Part shown: positions 1-8,875 of the stretch, in pieces
How the letters are laid out: each line of letters opens with the position of its first letter
Numbering within the stretch: the first letter of the stretch is position 1
Assembly: GCF_038007305.1 (NCBI RefSeq)
Contig: NZ_JBBOWV010000001.1
Coordinates: 3,462,501-3,526,500, forward strand
From: Solibacillus sp. FSL W7-1436
Lineage (GTDB): Bacteria; Bacillota; Bacilli; Bacillales_A; Planococcaceae
Direction of reading: 5' to 3'
Length of the DNA stretch: 64,000 bases
Program-made: the position numbers and the translations under genes
The notes under the pieces: model-generated
Databases searched by the model: none
What the model was told of the DNA's origin: nothing
Seen by the model: the letters and a program-made list of their open reading frames with translations, nothing else

Positions 1-413
1 AGTGCTTCTGTAGAGCCTTCTACTAAATTCTTTTTAAATGATTTCGTTCCTTGTTTTTTCATAGATGGACGCCCCTTTTTCTTTGGCTGAAGGGCATCCT
101 CTCCTAATGTTTCGAATTGTTTTTGCCAATTCCGTATGCATGAACCGGCGCCAATATTGAAAATCGCTGCCGTTTCATAGAAGGACGTACCATGTTCAGT
201 CATATAGTTAAGTACGTCTAGTTTAAACGCTTTTGAATAATTTGTATATCTTCTGACGAACGCTTCTACACCGTTCTTTTGATATTGTTTCGTCAACGTT
301 AGTAAATAACGATGTGAAATTCCAAACTCCGCAGCGACGACTCTGGAGCTTTGCCTGCTCGTTAAATAGCGTTCAACCACTGCTAATTTTTGTTCGGCAC
401 TCATTTTAGCCAT
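1..413 (-). CDS. IS3-family transposase OrfA, N-terminal part (cut by window edge)
   Basis: The visible 137 residues begin MAKMSAEQKLAVVERYLT and carry two successive helix-turn-helix units (around residues 10-50 and 65-110) followed by a basic linker KKKGRPSMKK. This is the layout of the DNA-binding OrfA subunit of IS3/IS150-type transposases, which joins the OrfB integrase by programmed frameshift to cut and paste the element. The ATG is at 413-411. The stop codon and OrfB are beyond base 1, so whether the transposase is functional cannot be told. Confidence 0.75.
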   Translation of the reverse strand, partial: MAKMSAEQKLAVVERYLTSRQSSRVVAAEFGISHRYLLTLTKQYQKNGVEAFVRRYTNYSKAFKLDVLNYMTEHGTSFYETAAIFNIGAGSCIRNWQKQFETLGEDALQPKKKGRPSMKKQGTKSFKKNLVEGSTEA

Positions 414-485
414 GAAAAAAACACCTCATTCGTTAGTATTGTGTCTAACAAATGGGGTGCAGTTCAATCAAAGTTTGGGGACACA
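1..485 (-). mobile_element. IS3-family insertion sequence, left end only
   Basis: The element runs off the window start. Read on the minus strand its outer end is TGTGTCCCCAAACTTTG, beginning with TG as IS3-family ends do, about 70 bases before the first transposase gene. The outer boundary at 485 is placed by that TG end. The matching right end, OrfB and the target duplication lie outside the window, so the assignment rests on the OrfA protein and this one terminus. Confidence 0.7.
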
Positions 486-487
486 TT

Positions 488-532
488 AAAAATGCACGAA
501 CGTTGTTAAATCAACGTTCCGTGCATTTTTTT
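488..532. terminator. Bidirectional hairpin terminator next to the IS end
   Basis: AAAATGCACGAACGTTG and CAACGTTCCGTGCATTTT pair around a short AT loop, with A-run and T-run on opposite sides, so it can terminate on either strand. It abuts the insertion-sequence end. Confidence 0.75.
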
Positions 533-754
533 ATGGAATTAGTTATGCAGCATTTTATACAGATGTTGCAAACCGTTGATGGAACGGTGTTTATACTTGC
601 TATACATGATGACCTTTAATTTGCATAAAAACTTGTATAGCCATTCTTTTATCGGTATAAATTTGCATCTACTCAAACACTCCCCAAGAAAACGTGTTAC
701 TCCACAATCGGGCTCGACTGTGGAATAATGATCTATCTGGATAGTTGAAAAATA

Positions 755-1324
755 TCAGATTAACAATTGAATCCACTTATGTTCGGGTTCGTGAAGTTCA
801 AGTGCAGACTTGAGCCATTGTCTCTTTCTATCATCAAGATGGTCCTTTACTGTAATAAAATCTTGATGGTCTTTTTCCCTTGTATTCTTCGCCTTATATA
901 AAAGCACTATTTCTGGATTCAGGTATGGGATACCCGTTTCAGAAGAACTCCACACTGAATTTAGTGGTGAGGAAATCCTCAAATCTCTTCTGAATTCCCA
1001 ATCATTATCTTTTGCTTCATTAAGGAGAATCTCAATTTTATCTCCATTTACCTTATTGGTAGCATGTATTTCGTGAAGAGGCAGCTCTAAAAATTCGTTT
1101 CCCCAATTATGAAATTCACTTTTAATTACTTTTTTAAATTCCCATTCTTTTAAATACGCTTTTAAATTCTGTTGGTCCTCTCGAAATATAGCAATCTCGA
1201 TATCTTTGTGTTCCCTTGTTTCCTCCCCCATATAAAGATCAATCGCCCACCCACCGGCAATAAACCAAGTTTTGTTAAAGTCAGCCATTAAGGTAGTAAC
1301 ATGTTGGCATTGTTCAAATGACAT
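755..1324 (-). CDS. Nucleotidyltransferase-domain protein, aminoglycoside adenylyltransferase-like
   Basis: This 189-residue protein carries near its N-terminus FIAGGWAIDLYMG followed by THEHKDIE-type residues (TREHKDIEIAI), the nucleotidyltransferase signature in which Gly-Gly and the Asp/Glu pair bind the nucleotide and metal. The pattern fits the aminoglycoside-2''-adenylyltransferase-like family (Pfam Aminoglyc_resit), which includes resistance enzymes and many uncharacterised relatives. Nothing identifies the substrate, so antibiotic resistance is only a possibility. A GGGGGA ribosome binding site lies just ahead of the ATG. It stands alone, with no obvious operon partner. Confidence 0.7.
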   Translation of the reverse strand: MSFEQCQHVTTLMADFNKTWFIAGGWAIDLYMGEETREHKDIEIAIFREDQQNLKAYLKEWEFKKVIKSEFHNWGNEFLELPLHEIHATNKVNGDKIEILLNEAKDNDWEFRRDLRISSPLNSVWSSSETGIPYLNPEIVLLYKAKNTREKDHQDFITVKDHLDDRKRQWLKSALELHEPEHKWIQLLI

Positions 1325-1415
1325 ATAAATCCCCCAAATCTAAAATCATTAACTTAAAAGAGCACTAGATGCAAGAAAAGCGTCCGATTATTAACCGAAA
1401 CAAATTTAAACGAAT

Positions 1416-1446
1416 AAAAAAGCAGCCAATTTTTTGACTGCTTTTA
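1416..1446 (-). terminator. Terminator after the nitroreductase gene
   Basis: On the minus strand AAAAGCAG and CTGCTTTTTT pair around a loop and end in a T-run, directly after the nitroreductase stop codon. Confidence 0.7.
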
Positions 1447-1455
1447 AAACTAATA

Positions 1456-2052
1456 TTAATAAAATTTCACTCGTTCTTCAATTGGCTGGAAAGTTTTTTC
1501 TGCTAGTTCTGCAGTAGGATTTCCAAACGGCATTTGTGCAATTAACTTCCAGCTGGCAGGAATATCCCATTCAGTCTTAACTTGGTCATCAATTAGTGGA
1601 TTATAGTGTTGCAGTGATGCACCTAAACCTTCTGCACTTAATGCAGACCATACAACTAATTGATGCATACCAGATGATTGTTGGGACCAATTTAAAAAGT
1701 TCTCTGCATATGAAGGAAATTTCTCCTGTAATGAAGTAACCGTTGTTTCATCTTCAAAGAATAATACTGTACCATATCCTGCTTTAAAAGCATCCATTCT
1801 CGATTGTGTCGGCTCGAAATCTCGATCACCAAGTATTTGTTTCAAAGTATTTGTTGTAATATCCCATAATCGATTGTGGGATTCCCCTGTTAACATAACT
1901 AAACGTGCTGATGGTAAATCAAATGCAGAAGGGATATGTTTTACCGCGAACTCTACAATTTCTTGAAGACGCTCTTCTGATACTTGAATTTCATTATTGA
2001 CTACTCGGTGTGAGCGTCTTTCTTCTAATGCTTGATAAAAACTTTTTGTCAT
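1456..2052 (-). CDS. Nitroreductase family protein (FMN-dependent oxidoreductase)
   Basis: A soluble protein of 198 residues starting MTKSFYQALEERRSHRVV, with the RRS-type FMN-phosphate contact near residue 13 and the conserved C-terminal region SAEGLGASLQHYNP. This matches the nitroreductase fold, whose dimeric FMN enzymes reduce nitro-aromatics or quinones with NAD(P)H. It most resembles the YdgI/MhqN/Frp-like group of Bacillus, but substrate cannot be read. I chose the ATG at 2052 because AAGGTG lies 7 bases ahead; an upstream in-frame ATG at 2085 has no such site. It has its own terminator. Confidence 0.8.
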   Translation of the reverse strand: MTKSFYQALEERRSHRVVNNEIQVSEERLQEIVEFAVKHIPSAFDLPSARLVMLTGESHNRLWDITTNTLKQILGDRDFEPTQSRMDAFKAGYGTVLFFEDETTVTSLQEKFPSYAENFLNWSQQSSGMHQLVVWSALSAEGLGASLQHYNPLIDDQVKTEWDIPASWKLIAQMPFGNPTAELAEKTFQPIEERVKFY

Positions 2053-2183
2053 TACTTTCACCTTACTATGTATATTCTGGAACATTACTAATCAGTGTAT
2101 ATCTTTACTTTTTCCAGTCAGAAAATAATGTACCACAATCCAAGTCCTATTAATATTGGACTTTTTACTGAAGAAAACCAATT

Positions 2184-2229
2184 AAAAAAAGGCTATGGCA
2201 CATTATTTGAATTGATGCCATAACCTTTT
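2184..2229 (-). terminator. Terminator after the sensor kinase gene
   Basis: GGCTATGGCA and TGCCATAACC pair, followed on the minus strand by a T-run. It begins within ten bases of the kinase stop codon. Confidence 0.8.
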
Positions 2230-2234
2230 ACTAT

Positions 2235-3542
2235 TTACTTAATAGGGATTTTTACAATCGCTATTGTCTCTTTTTCATTTATTCTATCAAATGTAATCGT
2301 TCCATTGTATTTATTAATTGTTTCTTTAACAATAAACAAACCTTGTCCTCTAACTCTTCCTTTCTCTACTTTTTTCGTTGAGTAGCCTTGTTTAAAAATT
2401 TGATTTTTATCAGGTAGCTTTTGCCCAGTGTTCGTAATCGAGAACGTATAATATAACTCGTCTGCTTTACAGCTAACTGTAATTTTACGTAGTTCCTCTG
2501 GCAACTCCATTGTCGCTTCTATCGCATTATCAATTATGTTAGATAATATATTGATTAAATCAATCGTTTTTATGTTTTCAAATGGATTGTCATCAACGGT
2601 TATCTGTATATCAATTTGCTGATTTTGACATGTTAATTTTTTTGTTTGCAGTAATATCGCTAATCCTGGGTGATCAAGATTCATTTTAATGGATTCGATT
2701 GTCTGTATGTCTTTAGACAAAGAATCGACATACTTTGTCGCTTGATCTACCTCACCTATATGCAGAAAGCCATGTAAAACCTGGATATGATTAATATAAT
2801 CGTGCCTAAATGATGAGACAGAAGCAATTAACGTTTTAATTTCCTTTTGATACGTATGCTCCGTAGTTCCAACTTCTTTTTGATACCACTTCTGTAATAG
2901 TAAGAAAGAAATAATAACAATAATAACAAAAAGTCCACTGAGTACTAATAGAAAAATATTACTATTAATAACTGTTTCTTTAATCCCGTCAAGTGTCTCC
3001 GAACTAATATCAATGCCAAGGTAGCTAATGATTTCCCCTTTTTCATTCATAATAGGCGTCCCAACCGTTATATAATGATGACCATAATTCGTATCTTCCA
3101 GGATCCCTGTTACAAATTGCTTTCCTTCCTCATACGCTAATTTCACTTGGGCTTCCGGTACAGTACACCCTTCACCTATTGGAAAATCATTTGGATTATC
3201 CTTGTTTTCAGGTTCACCTACAATTAAAGCTTTCGATGTAGTAGGATTGTCTATTTCCATAGTATAGACGTATAATACACCTAGTTTTTCTCGGGCATCA
3301 TTCAAATAATGTCGTATTGTCCAATAATCTTCATCACGGTTCCGCTCTTTTAAAAATCGCTCATACGTTTCCAGATCAATCCTTTTAGCAATGGATTTGG
3401 CAGATTCAAGATTTTGATTAGCAATCGCGTCTTCCACTGTATCTCCAATCTTAATATAGGAAGCATACATACTTATTCCAGTAAAGAATATGACTAATAC
3501 GATAGATAACACTATTATTAGCTTTAATTTAAAACGTTTCAT
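2235..3542 (-). CDS. Membrane sensor histidine kinase, SpoOB-alpha/GHKL type (orphan)
   Basis: This 435-residue protein has a membrane segment at about 8-28, an extracellular sensing region of some 160 residues (the DCACHE/PAS-like style of CitA and DcuS), a second membrane segment at about 193-217, and a cytoplasmic kinase. The phospho-acceptor helix reads SFRHDYINHIQVL, the Spo0B-alpha type of HxxD/NxxN box. A GHKL ATPase with N-box NIIDNAIEA and G-box RGQGLFIVKE follows. Such kinases usually sit beside a response regulator, but none is adjacent here, so its partner must be elsewhere. It has its own terminator. The ligand is unknown. Confidence 0.85.
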   Translation of the reverse strand: MKRFKLKLIIVLSIVLVIFFTGISMYASYIKIGDTVEDAIANQNLESAKSIAKRIDLETYERFLKERNRDEDYWTIRHYLNDAREKLGVLYVYTMEIDNPTTSKALIVGEPENKDNPNDFPIGEGCTVPEAQVKLAYEEGKQFVTGILEDTNYGHHYITVGTPIMNEKGEIISYLGIDISSETLDGIKETVINSNIFLLVLSGLFVIIVIISFLLLQKWYQKEVGTTEHTYQKEIKTLIASVSSFRHDYINHIQVLHGFLHIGEVDQATKYVDSLSKDIQTIESIKMNLDHPGLAILLQTKKLTCQNQQIDIQITVDDNPFENIKTIDLINILSNIIDNAIEATMELPEELRKITVSCKADELYYTFSITNTGQKLPDKNQIFKQGYSTKKVEKGRVRGQGLFIVKETINKYNGTITFDRINEKETIAIVKIPIK

Positions 3543-3610
3543 ATCAAAACAATCTTCCTTACTATTAAATACATATTTTGCTGTAAATTAAACATTTACA
3601 TATCCCCTGA

Positions 3611-3660
3611 AAATGAAATAGCCCTTCCCACCGACTGATGAAATAAGGGCTATTTCATTT
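3611..3660 (-). terminator. Strong inverted repeat in the kinase/lipoprotein intergenic gap
   Basis: AAATGAAATAGCCCTT pairs perfectly with AAGGGCTATTTCATTT (16 base pairs). It lies about 250 bases after the lipoprotein gene and 70 bases before the kinase gene, both on the minus strand, so it probably ends lipoprotein transcription. The rest of the 3543-3907 gap is AT-rich with no gene I can support. Confidence 0.6.
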
Positions 3661-3907
3661 AATTTCTATATTCTTTGTACCAATTCAATACACTTAAGTC
3701 CTTACCATTCAATTAGTAGGATGTTATATAATCTATAATTATTAATACTAATTCGATAAAAAGGAACAACAAACAGTATAAATGTTCTACATCCTTTTGT
3801 CCAAAAAACTTTTTTTACTGTTGGTAACCTATCAGAAACAAAAATTTACAACAATAGCTCAAGATTATGGAAGACTACCATTCTAGTACGTCACGTGGAT
3901 AAAATAA

Positions 3908-4453
3908 TTATAGCGTGATTTCTTCAATTTTATGGAATATTTCAGAATATAACTTAGTCAATTCATTCCGTTCATTCAAATGAAAAAACCAAACATTTTC
4001 TATTTCTGTCTCAATATCATATAAAAAGATAGTCGAATGTGTCTGTCCCATCCCATCAAAAGAATGTGGACTATTATTTAGTGAAACTTCCTTTTCATTT
4101 ACATAGTTAATTTTGTTATTTACAAAGGGATAGTGTGCTTTATTAGAATTCCAAAATACAATCGGAATTTCTATATTATGATATACTTCAGATAATTGAT
4201 CTTGTGAAGCATCCACAAACATACTTGGAGTAATCATAATAGCGTTAAATTTACTAGATAAAATTTTATCATTATTATTTAACTCGTCTAAAGAAATTTG
4301 TTCGAATGTTATATTTTTATTTTGAATATCTGGAGTATCCCCTAAAATCGCAATTTTTAATGGTTGATTTTCATAAGGTATTTCTACTGTTCGAGTGTCT
4401 TTACATCCTGTAATGCAAAAAAGTAAAACAAATACAATAAGCCATTTCTTCAT
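3908..4453 (-). CDS. Putative lipoprotein of unknown function
   Basis: The 181-residue product starts with a lysine pair, a hydrophobic stretch and the lipobox ITGC, so it should be lipid-anchored outside the membrane after cleavage ahead of Cys17. I do not recognise the mature domain. It holds alternating segments such as KIAILGDTPDIQ and FNAIMITPSMF that read like a small alpha/beta fold. An AAGGAG-type site precedes the ATG. It is convergent with nothing and stands alone; the neighbouring kinase is on the same strand, but a long gap with a hairpin separates them. Confidence 0.65.
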   Translation of the reverse strand: MKKWLIVFVLLFCITGCKDTRTVEIPYENQPLKIAILGDTPDIQNKNITFEQISLDELNNNDKILSSKFNAIMITPSMFVDASQDQLSEVYHNIEIPIVFWNSNKAHYPFVNNKINYVNEKEVSLNNSPHSFDGMGQTHSTIFLYDIETEIENVWFFHLNERNELTKLYSEIFHKIEEITL

Positions 4454-4688
4454 AATTCCTTCTCCTTTATAACAGTACTAAAAATTTAGAGAAATCTACT
4501 GCACATCATAATTTTTAAATGTACGGATCCTTCCAGTTGTTCTATTTCCTATGTTAATCTTAATATACAATCCCTTTTATTAACATAAAAACAAAAAAAT
4601 ACTTGTTTACTCTTTTATTGTTGTGTCCTGTTTCAAATCATCTTACAATTACATTGGAGTTAAATCACCAAATGAAGGAGTGGTTGAA

Positions 4689-4802
4689 ATGACTGGTGAA
4701 AAAATACAGGCAGTGATTAATGACTTCATTATGGGGTCAGCGAGTGAAATTAAGAACGTAGAACCTGCTGGAGCACATTGGTTAATGGAGCATATTAAAT
4801 GA
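4689..4802 (+). CDS. 37-residue small protein, translationally coupled to the next gene
   Basis: The ORF begins MTGEKIQAVINDF and ends HWLMEHIK. It is preceded by AAGGAG 8 bases before the ATG, and its stop overlaps the start of the following membrane-protein gene in an ATGA junction. That geometry is typical of translational coupling. The sequence is acidic to neutral, with no signal or membrane segment and no family I recognise. It could be a functional small protein or only a leader ORF that sets translation of its partner. The next gene has no good ribosome binding site of its own, which supports coupling. Confidence 0.55.
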   Translation: MTGEKIQAVINDFIMGSASEIKNVEPAGAHWLMEHIK

Positions 4803-5344
4803 AGAAAACCCTAATCATACTAGGAATTATTGTAGGGGTTATTGCACTTGCAGTTGGAATATATTATTTGAATGATTATTTGAATCAGCCAACCGAACAA
4901 GAAATGGCAGAGGCACGGGAACAAATTGAAAAAGGATTTCAAACTCCTGAGAAAGATATGCCAGAGGAACACCAACTTGATTTAATCGAATATTTTCCAA
5001 ATGAAATGTTAGAATTTCAATTACAGGATATCATTCATGCCATGTCCCACCAAAAAGTAAAAGCAGACAAAAAATGGGGCGTTTACATGATTACAAAAGA
5101 ACGAATTGAACGTTTACTTGAAGTAGCAGAAATGAACGAATATAAATATGAATGGGGACCAATTTATGTAGACATTTTAAGCAGATGGATCGAAGGTGAT
5201 TTTTCTAAAGCAGTTGAAGACCATAACGCAATTTGGGAGCTTCAAGACGGAAATGTTGGAATCGCTTACGGGCTGCTTAATCCTGTTGAAGAAAAAGCTT
5301 ATCTTGATTATTATTTTAATAATATTGAAGATAATCAGGAATGA
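4799..5344 (+). CDS. N-terminally membrane-anchored protein, probably DUF6241 family
   Basis: The 181-residue protein has one membrane segment at residues 4-24, then a charged linker and a soluble domain of about 130 residues exposed outside or inside depending on topology. The domain holds MLEFQLQDIIHAMSHQKV and WGPIYVDILSRWIEGDF, which I associate with the uncharacterised DUF6241 proteins of Bacillales; this is from memory and should be tested. The function is unknown. It follows the 37-residue ORF with a four-base overlap and is closed by a hairpin terminator, making a two-gene unit. Confidence 0.65.
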   Translation: MKKTLIILGIIVGVIALAVGIYYLNDYLNQPTEQEMAEAREQIEKGFQTPEKDMPEEHQLDLIEYFPNEMLEFQLQDIIHAMSHQKVKADKKWGVYMITKERIERLLEVAEMNEYKYEWGPIYVDILSRWIEGDFSKAVEDHNAIWELQDGNVGIAYGLLNPVEEKAYLDYYFNNIEDNQE

Positions 5345-5346
5345 AA

Positions 5347-5390
5347 TAAGCCTACATACGTTGATTTAACAACGTTTGTTGGCTTTTTCA
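5347..5390 (+). terminator. Terminator after the DUF6241-like gene
   Basis: AGCC, ACGTTG and CAACG, GGCT pair in order with small internal mismatches, followed by a T-run on the plus strand directly after the stop codon. Confidence 0.7.
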
Positions 5391-5540
5391 TTTCAGCAAA
5401 CTTCCTACCTTACATTTTCATTTAGGATTTATACGTAATTTATCCGCAATGTTTTTTTCCAATTATGTACGTCTTTGTCGGGAATAAACTTTAACATCAC
5501 TTGAGTATCTTCAAGTCCTGCTCCAGAAATTCCTTTTTTA

Positions 5541-6269
5541 TCAATAGCATTCACCTTCATCAAAATCGAGGACGACCGGCTCGAAATCAAGGTCTTTTTC
5601 CTGCTGCCTTGTAAGTGCATCATTTAAGTAGCTTTCAAAATTCCCTGGTCGGAATAATGTGATCGGTCTTAAATATTTGTTCATCTGCAGATCGTACTTC
5701 CAGTTTCTCACCTGTTCATCAATGACTAAGCAGCAATCTTCCACTGTGTAGCCTTCTTTTAAAATCGCATTGATCAGTCGGATATTTGTTTTTGAACTTC
5801 CATTAAATTTCTTTTTGGCTTTTTCATTTAAGTAATCTATGATGTCTGTAACTTCCATATCGGGCTCGGTTTTCGGCTTCGTCTCTATTTCCGGCAAGTA
5901 CGGCTCTTCAGGAAACTGCTCTTCCTCCGTATAAATTTCCGTCTCAAGTAACTGATTTACTTTTTCATAATCAATGCAATACCATTTCGAACGATCTGTA
6001 TTGAAACGATTAAATTTGTCTGTTGAAATGATTATTTCGTAACGTTCCAATTTTGTGATCAGTCTTTTCACCTTCGTTGTATTCCAATAGAAGCATTGCT
6101 TTGACCATCCTTGATAGGTTTGGCGATACCACATATGTCCATCTCTCTTCATACCTCGTGTTGCAATCCGGTAGTAAAGTTGCTGAAGGAACAGTGCTTC
6201 CTCCACCCCGATGCGTGCTGCCAAGTTTGGTGATATAAACAAATGCCTTTCGTTAACTAATAATTTCAT
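5541..6269 (-). CDS. Phage-type replication protein with conserved phage C-terminal domain
   Basis: The 242-residue protein has an N-terminal winged-helix-like region (roughly residues 15-110) and a C-terminal domain of about 80 residues beginning DIIDYLNEKAKKKFNG, holding KYLRPITLF and FESYLND. That domain is the 'conserved phage C-terminal' module of DnaD-like replisome organisers (Phg_2220_C type). The protein would recruit replication machinery at a phage origin. GGAGG precedes the ATG. No other phage gene lies nearby, so it is a stranded prophage fragment or a domesticated gene. A 43-residue ORF in another frame (5429-5560) overlaps its end. Confidence 0.7.
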   Translation of the reverse strand: MKLLVNERHLFISPNLAARIGVEEALFLQQLYYRIATRGMKRDGHMWYRQTYQGWSKQCFYWNTTKVKRLITKLERYEIIISTDKFNRFNTDRSKWYCIDYEKVNQLLETEIYTEEEQFPEEPYLPEIETKPKTEPDMEVTDIIDYLNEKAKKKFNGSSKTNIRLINAILKEGYTVEDCCLVIDEQVRNWKYDLQMNKYLRPITLFRPGNFESYLNDALTRQQEKDLDFEPVVLDFDEGECY

Positions 6270-6401
6270 GTTTTATCCTCCATTTCTTTGTCTTACTCTT
6301 TATATGTCTTCGAGAATCGGAAAAAGGGACAAGTAAAACAAAAATCATTTTTAAGGTACGAAGTACAAATTATTAAAGGCCCCAAAGAAAAAAATCATCC
6401 A

Positions 6402-6419
6402 GTTGCGTTTTAACGCAAC
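6402..6419. promoter_or_regulatory. Palindrome upstream of the phage replication gene
   Basis: GTTGCGTT and AACGCAAC form a near-perfect 18-base palindrome about 130 bases ahead of the phage-type gene. A T-run begins a few bases further on the plus strand, so it could be an operator or a weak terminator. The rest of the 570-base gap up to the catalase terminator shows nothing else I can name. Confidence 0.3.
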
Positions 6420-6744
6420 AATATATATTTTTTTAATTATTTATTAAATTATTAAATCTTTTTGAGCAGACTTTTTCGAATGCCAGTGGAGAGGATTTAT
6501 AAGTCTCCTCCAGAAGAGATTAAAGCGACTGAAGTAGAGCGGAACTATTTGTCAATGGAACACACAAGTAACAGTTCAGGATTTTATTTCGGGATAATGC
6601 GAATGATTCTATTTCGAAATAATAACTTAAAATAAGAAATCGACGAAGTAAACGACTCTCCTTAGCGAAAGTACGGACGAGTCTTTAAACAGAAATTAAT
6701 ACCGCCATGCTTCTTTGCAACTACACCGCGGACAATGCAGTTAA

Positions 6745-6796
6745 TAAAAAAAGACTTAAGCCTGGTGGGATACCAAACTTAAGTCTTTTTAATTTT
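6745..6796 (-). terminator. Catalase terminator
   Basis: AAAAAGACTTAAG and CTTAAGTCTTTTT pair, with T-runs on both strands, about 45 bases after the catalase stop codon. Confidence 0.85.
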
Positions 6797-6839
6797 ACGT
6801 AATTCCATTTTTATCTGTGTTTAACATCCATCTTGGTGC

Positions 6840-8489
6840 TTAATAAGGGTCTGCCTCATGGCTTTTCTTCACTGCATCTTTTGTTGCCTCATTGGCAGCG
6901 GTTGTACCTTGACCGTATTTAGAAATCCCTGACTCTCGGCCCGGTAGTTTCCCTTCTTTGGCAAGCTTTTCAATTTCTTTCATTTTCATTTCAGTCGCTT
7001 CCTTCACACGGCGGCCGTAATCTTCATCAGCCTGTGTAAAGTGATCAAACATTGCTTCTTGAATACGCTTGTCACAGATTGCCAAAGCATCCGATAAGTT
7101 ATTAATAAGCTCATCACGTTCCCAGTCTTCAAAATTGCGGTATGTTTCACCTGCTTGACCATAGTTATTCGGACGATCAATTGGCTCACTCATTAATGCC
7201 GCATTATAGGACGGCTGATGTGGCGGATATGCTTTATCCCCTGCATCACGGTAGCCACCAATCATTGACGGCTCATAATTGATATGCGGGTTGTCACCGG
7301 ATTCTTTCGGGTCACGTGTATCCATTTGGCCGCGCTGCTGATTTGTACGAACCGGTACCTTTGGTGCGTTTACCGGCAATTTCAGATAGTTTGAGCCTAC
7401 ACGGTAACGTTGCGTATCTGAGTATGAGAATGTACGTCCCTGCAGCATTTTATCATCCGAAAAGTCCATACCGTCTACTAGAACACCAGTACCGAATGCA
7501 GCCTGCTCGATTTCTGCATGGAAGTCTTCCGGATTACGGTTAAGTACCATGCGACCTACAGGAAGCCATGGGAATTTATCTTCCGGCCAAAGTTTTGTAT
7601 CATCAAGTGGGTCAAAATCCAGTTCCGGATGATAGTCATCCTCCATAATTTGCACGAACAGCTCCCACTCCGGATACTCTCCACGTTCAATTGCTTCATA
7701 TAAATCCTGTGTAGCATGCCCTACGTTTGTCGCCTGAATGGAATTTGCCTCATCTTGTGTCAAATTGCGGATACCCTGTTTTGGCTCCCAGTGATACTTC
7801 ACAAGCACTGCTTTCCCTTCTTCATTCACCCATTTATATGTGTTAACCCCTGAACCCTGCATATGGCGGTAAGTTGCCGGGATGCCCCAAGGTGAAAACA
7901 GGAACGTAATCATATGCGTCGCTTCCGGTGAACGTGAAACAAAGTCAAACATACGTTGTGGATTCGGTACGTTTGAAGCCGGATCTGCTTTAAAAGCATG
8001 AATCATATCAGGGAACTTCATCGCATCACGAATAAAGAAAATTTTTAGATTGTTACCTACTAGATCCCAGTTACCATCTTCCGTATACATTTTCACTGCA
8101 AACCCGCGCGGATCGCGTGCAGTCTCCGGTGAATCTTTTGCACCTGCTACTGTAGAAAAACGCACCATAAGCGGTGTTTGTTTGCCGGCACCAGAAAAGA
8201 CTTTTGCACGGGTATATTTTTCTACAGGCTCATCTCCAACTTTACCGTAAGTTTCAAAATAACCGAACGCACCTGAACCACGTGCATGTACAACTCGTTC
8301 AGGTACCTCTTCACGGTCGAAGTGTGAAATTTTTTCGATGAAATGGTAATTTTCCAAAGTCGCTGGACCACGGTTACCTACTGTACGGATATTCTGGTTG
8401 TCTCTTACTGGATGCCCTTGGCGCGTAGTTAGAACTTCACGTTCCCCATCCTCTTTTTTAGCAACATGTTTGTCTTTGTTTTCTGCCAT
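6840..8489 (-). CDS. katA: Monofunctional haem catalase
   Basis: The 549-residue enzyme breaks hydrogen peroxide into water and oxygen in the cytoplasm. The distal catalytic histidine lies in [15 protein letters not shown], the distal asparagine in DLVGNN, and the proximal haem-ligand tyrosine in the signature [35 protein letters not shown] is also diagnostic. The length and a short charged C-terminal tail suit the small-subunit vegetative catalases of Bacillales. It is a single-gene unit with its own terminator and a good AGGAGG site. PerR control would be expected from relatives, but I did not find a convincing PerR box upstream. Confidence 0.95.
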   Translation of the reverse strand: MAENKDKHVAKKEDGEREVLTTRQGHPVRDNQNIRTVGNRGPATLENYHFIEKISHFDREEVPERVVHARGSGAFGYFETYGKVGDEPVEKYTRAKVFSGAGKQTPLMVRFSTVAGAKDSPETARDPRGFAVKMYTEDGNWDLVGNNLKIFFIRDAMKFPDMIHAFKADPASNVPNPQRMFDFVSRSPEATHMITFLFSPWGIPATYRHMQGSGVNTYKWVNEEGKAVLVKYHWEPKQGIRNLTQDEANSIQATNVGHATQDLYEAIERGEYPEWELFVQIMEDDYHPELDFDPLDDTKLWPEDKFPWLPVGRMVLNRNPEDFHAEIEQAAFGTGVLVDGMDFSDDKMLQGRTFSYSDTQRYRVGSNYLKLPVNAPKVPVRTNQQRGQMDTRDPKESGDNPHINYEPSMIGGYRDAGDKAYPPHQPSYNAALMSEPIDRPNNYGQAGETYRNFEDWERDELINNLSDALAICDKRIQEAMFDHFTQADEDYGRRVKEATEMKMKEIEKLAKEGKLPGRESGISKYGQGTTAANEATKDAVKKSHEADPY

Positions 8490-8681
8490 ATTAAAACCTC
8501 CTAAATAAATACTTCACTTATAAGCACTGATAAAAATATTACAACACTATGCTTTATACCCGATTTTCTCTGTATATATTCAAAGATTGGAAAATTATCC
8601 TGTGTATATTCTGATTTGATAATTAATGGGGGAAGTTTTATTCATTTCAATGAAGCGTTACTAAAGCAGTATTTAAAATTC

Positions 8682-8725
8682 ATTCGACAAGGTTGCGGAA
8701 TGCTGGTTCGTGATTTGTCGAGGCC
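8682..8725. repeat. Two-hairpin intergenic repeat, copy 1 (first hairpin)
   Basis: This 44-base unit holds TCGACAA and TTGTCGA arms and a central GGTTCG. It closely resembles the unit at 22476-22518, including the flanking terminator-like hairpin with GCCCG arms. Differences between copies are mostly transitions. It lies between the response-regulator gene end and the catalase promoter. Confidence 0.5.
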
Positions 8726-8734
8726 ATCAATTTT

Positions 8735-8768
8735 AAAAGCCCGCAAACGCAATGTTCACGGGCCTTTC
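8735..8768. terminator. Hairpin after the response-regulator gene
   Basis: AAAGCCCG and CGGGCCTTT pair around a 14-base loop with A- and T-runs at the borders. It probably ends the three-gene sensory operon read on the minus strand and belongs to the two-hairpin repeat. Confidence 0.55.
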
Positions 8769-8875
8769 AATGATCAGTCAACGGGTTAATAATAGCTTCA
8801 TTTTTGCAAAGCTCTCTATTACCCGCTTTATAAATAGAAGTGTACCGAAAGCAGGTACTTATATGCGTCTGCCTC

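Noticed and set aside
6420-6744. Possible gene in the gap before the catalase terminator
   Set aside because: No frame with a credible start, ribosome binding site and composition was found; the region has stops in all frames.
8490-8600. PerR box upstream of the catalase gene
   Set aside because: I found AT-rich sequence but no stretch that matches TTATAAT-N-ATTATAA well enough.
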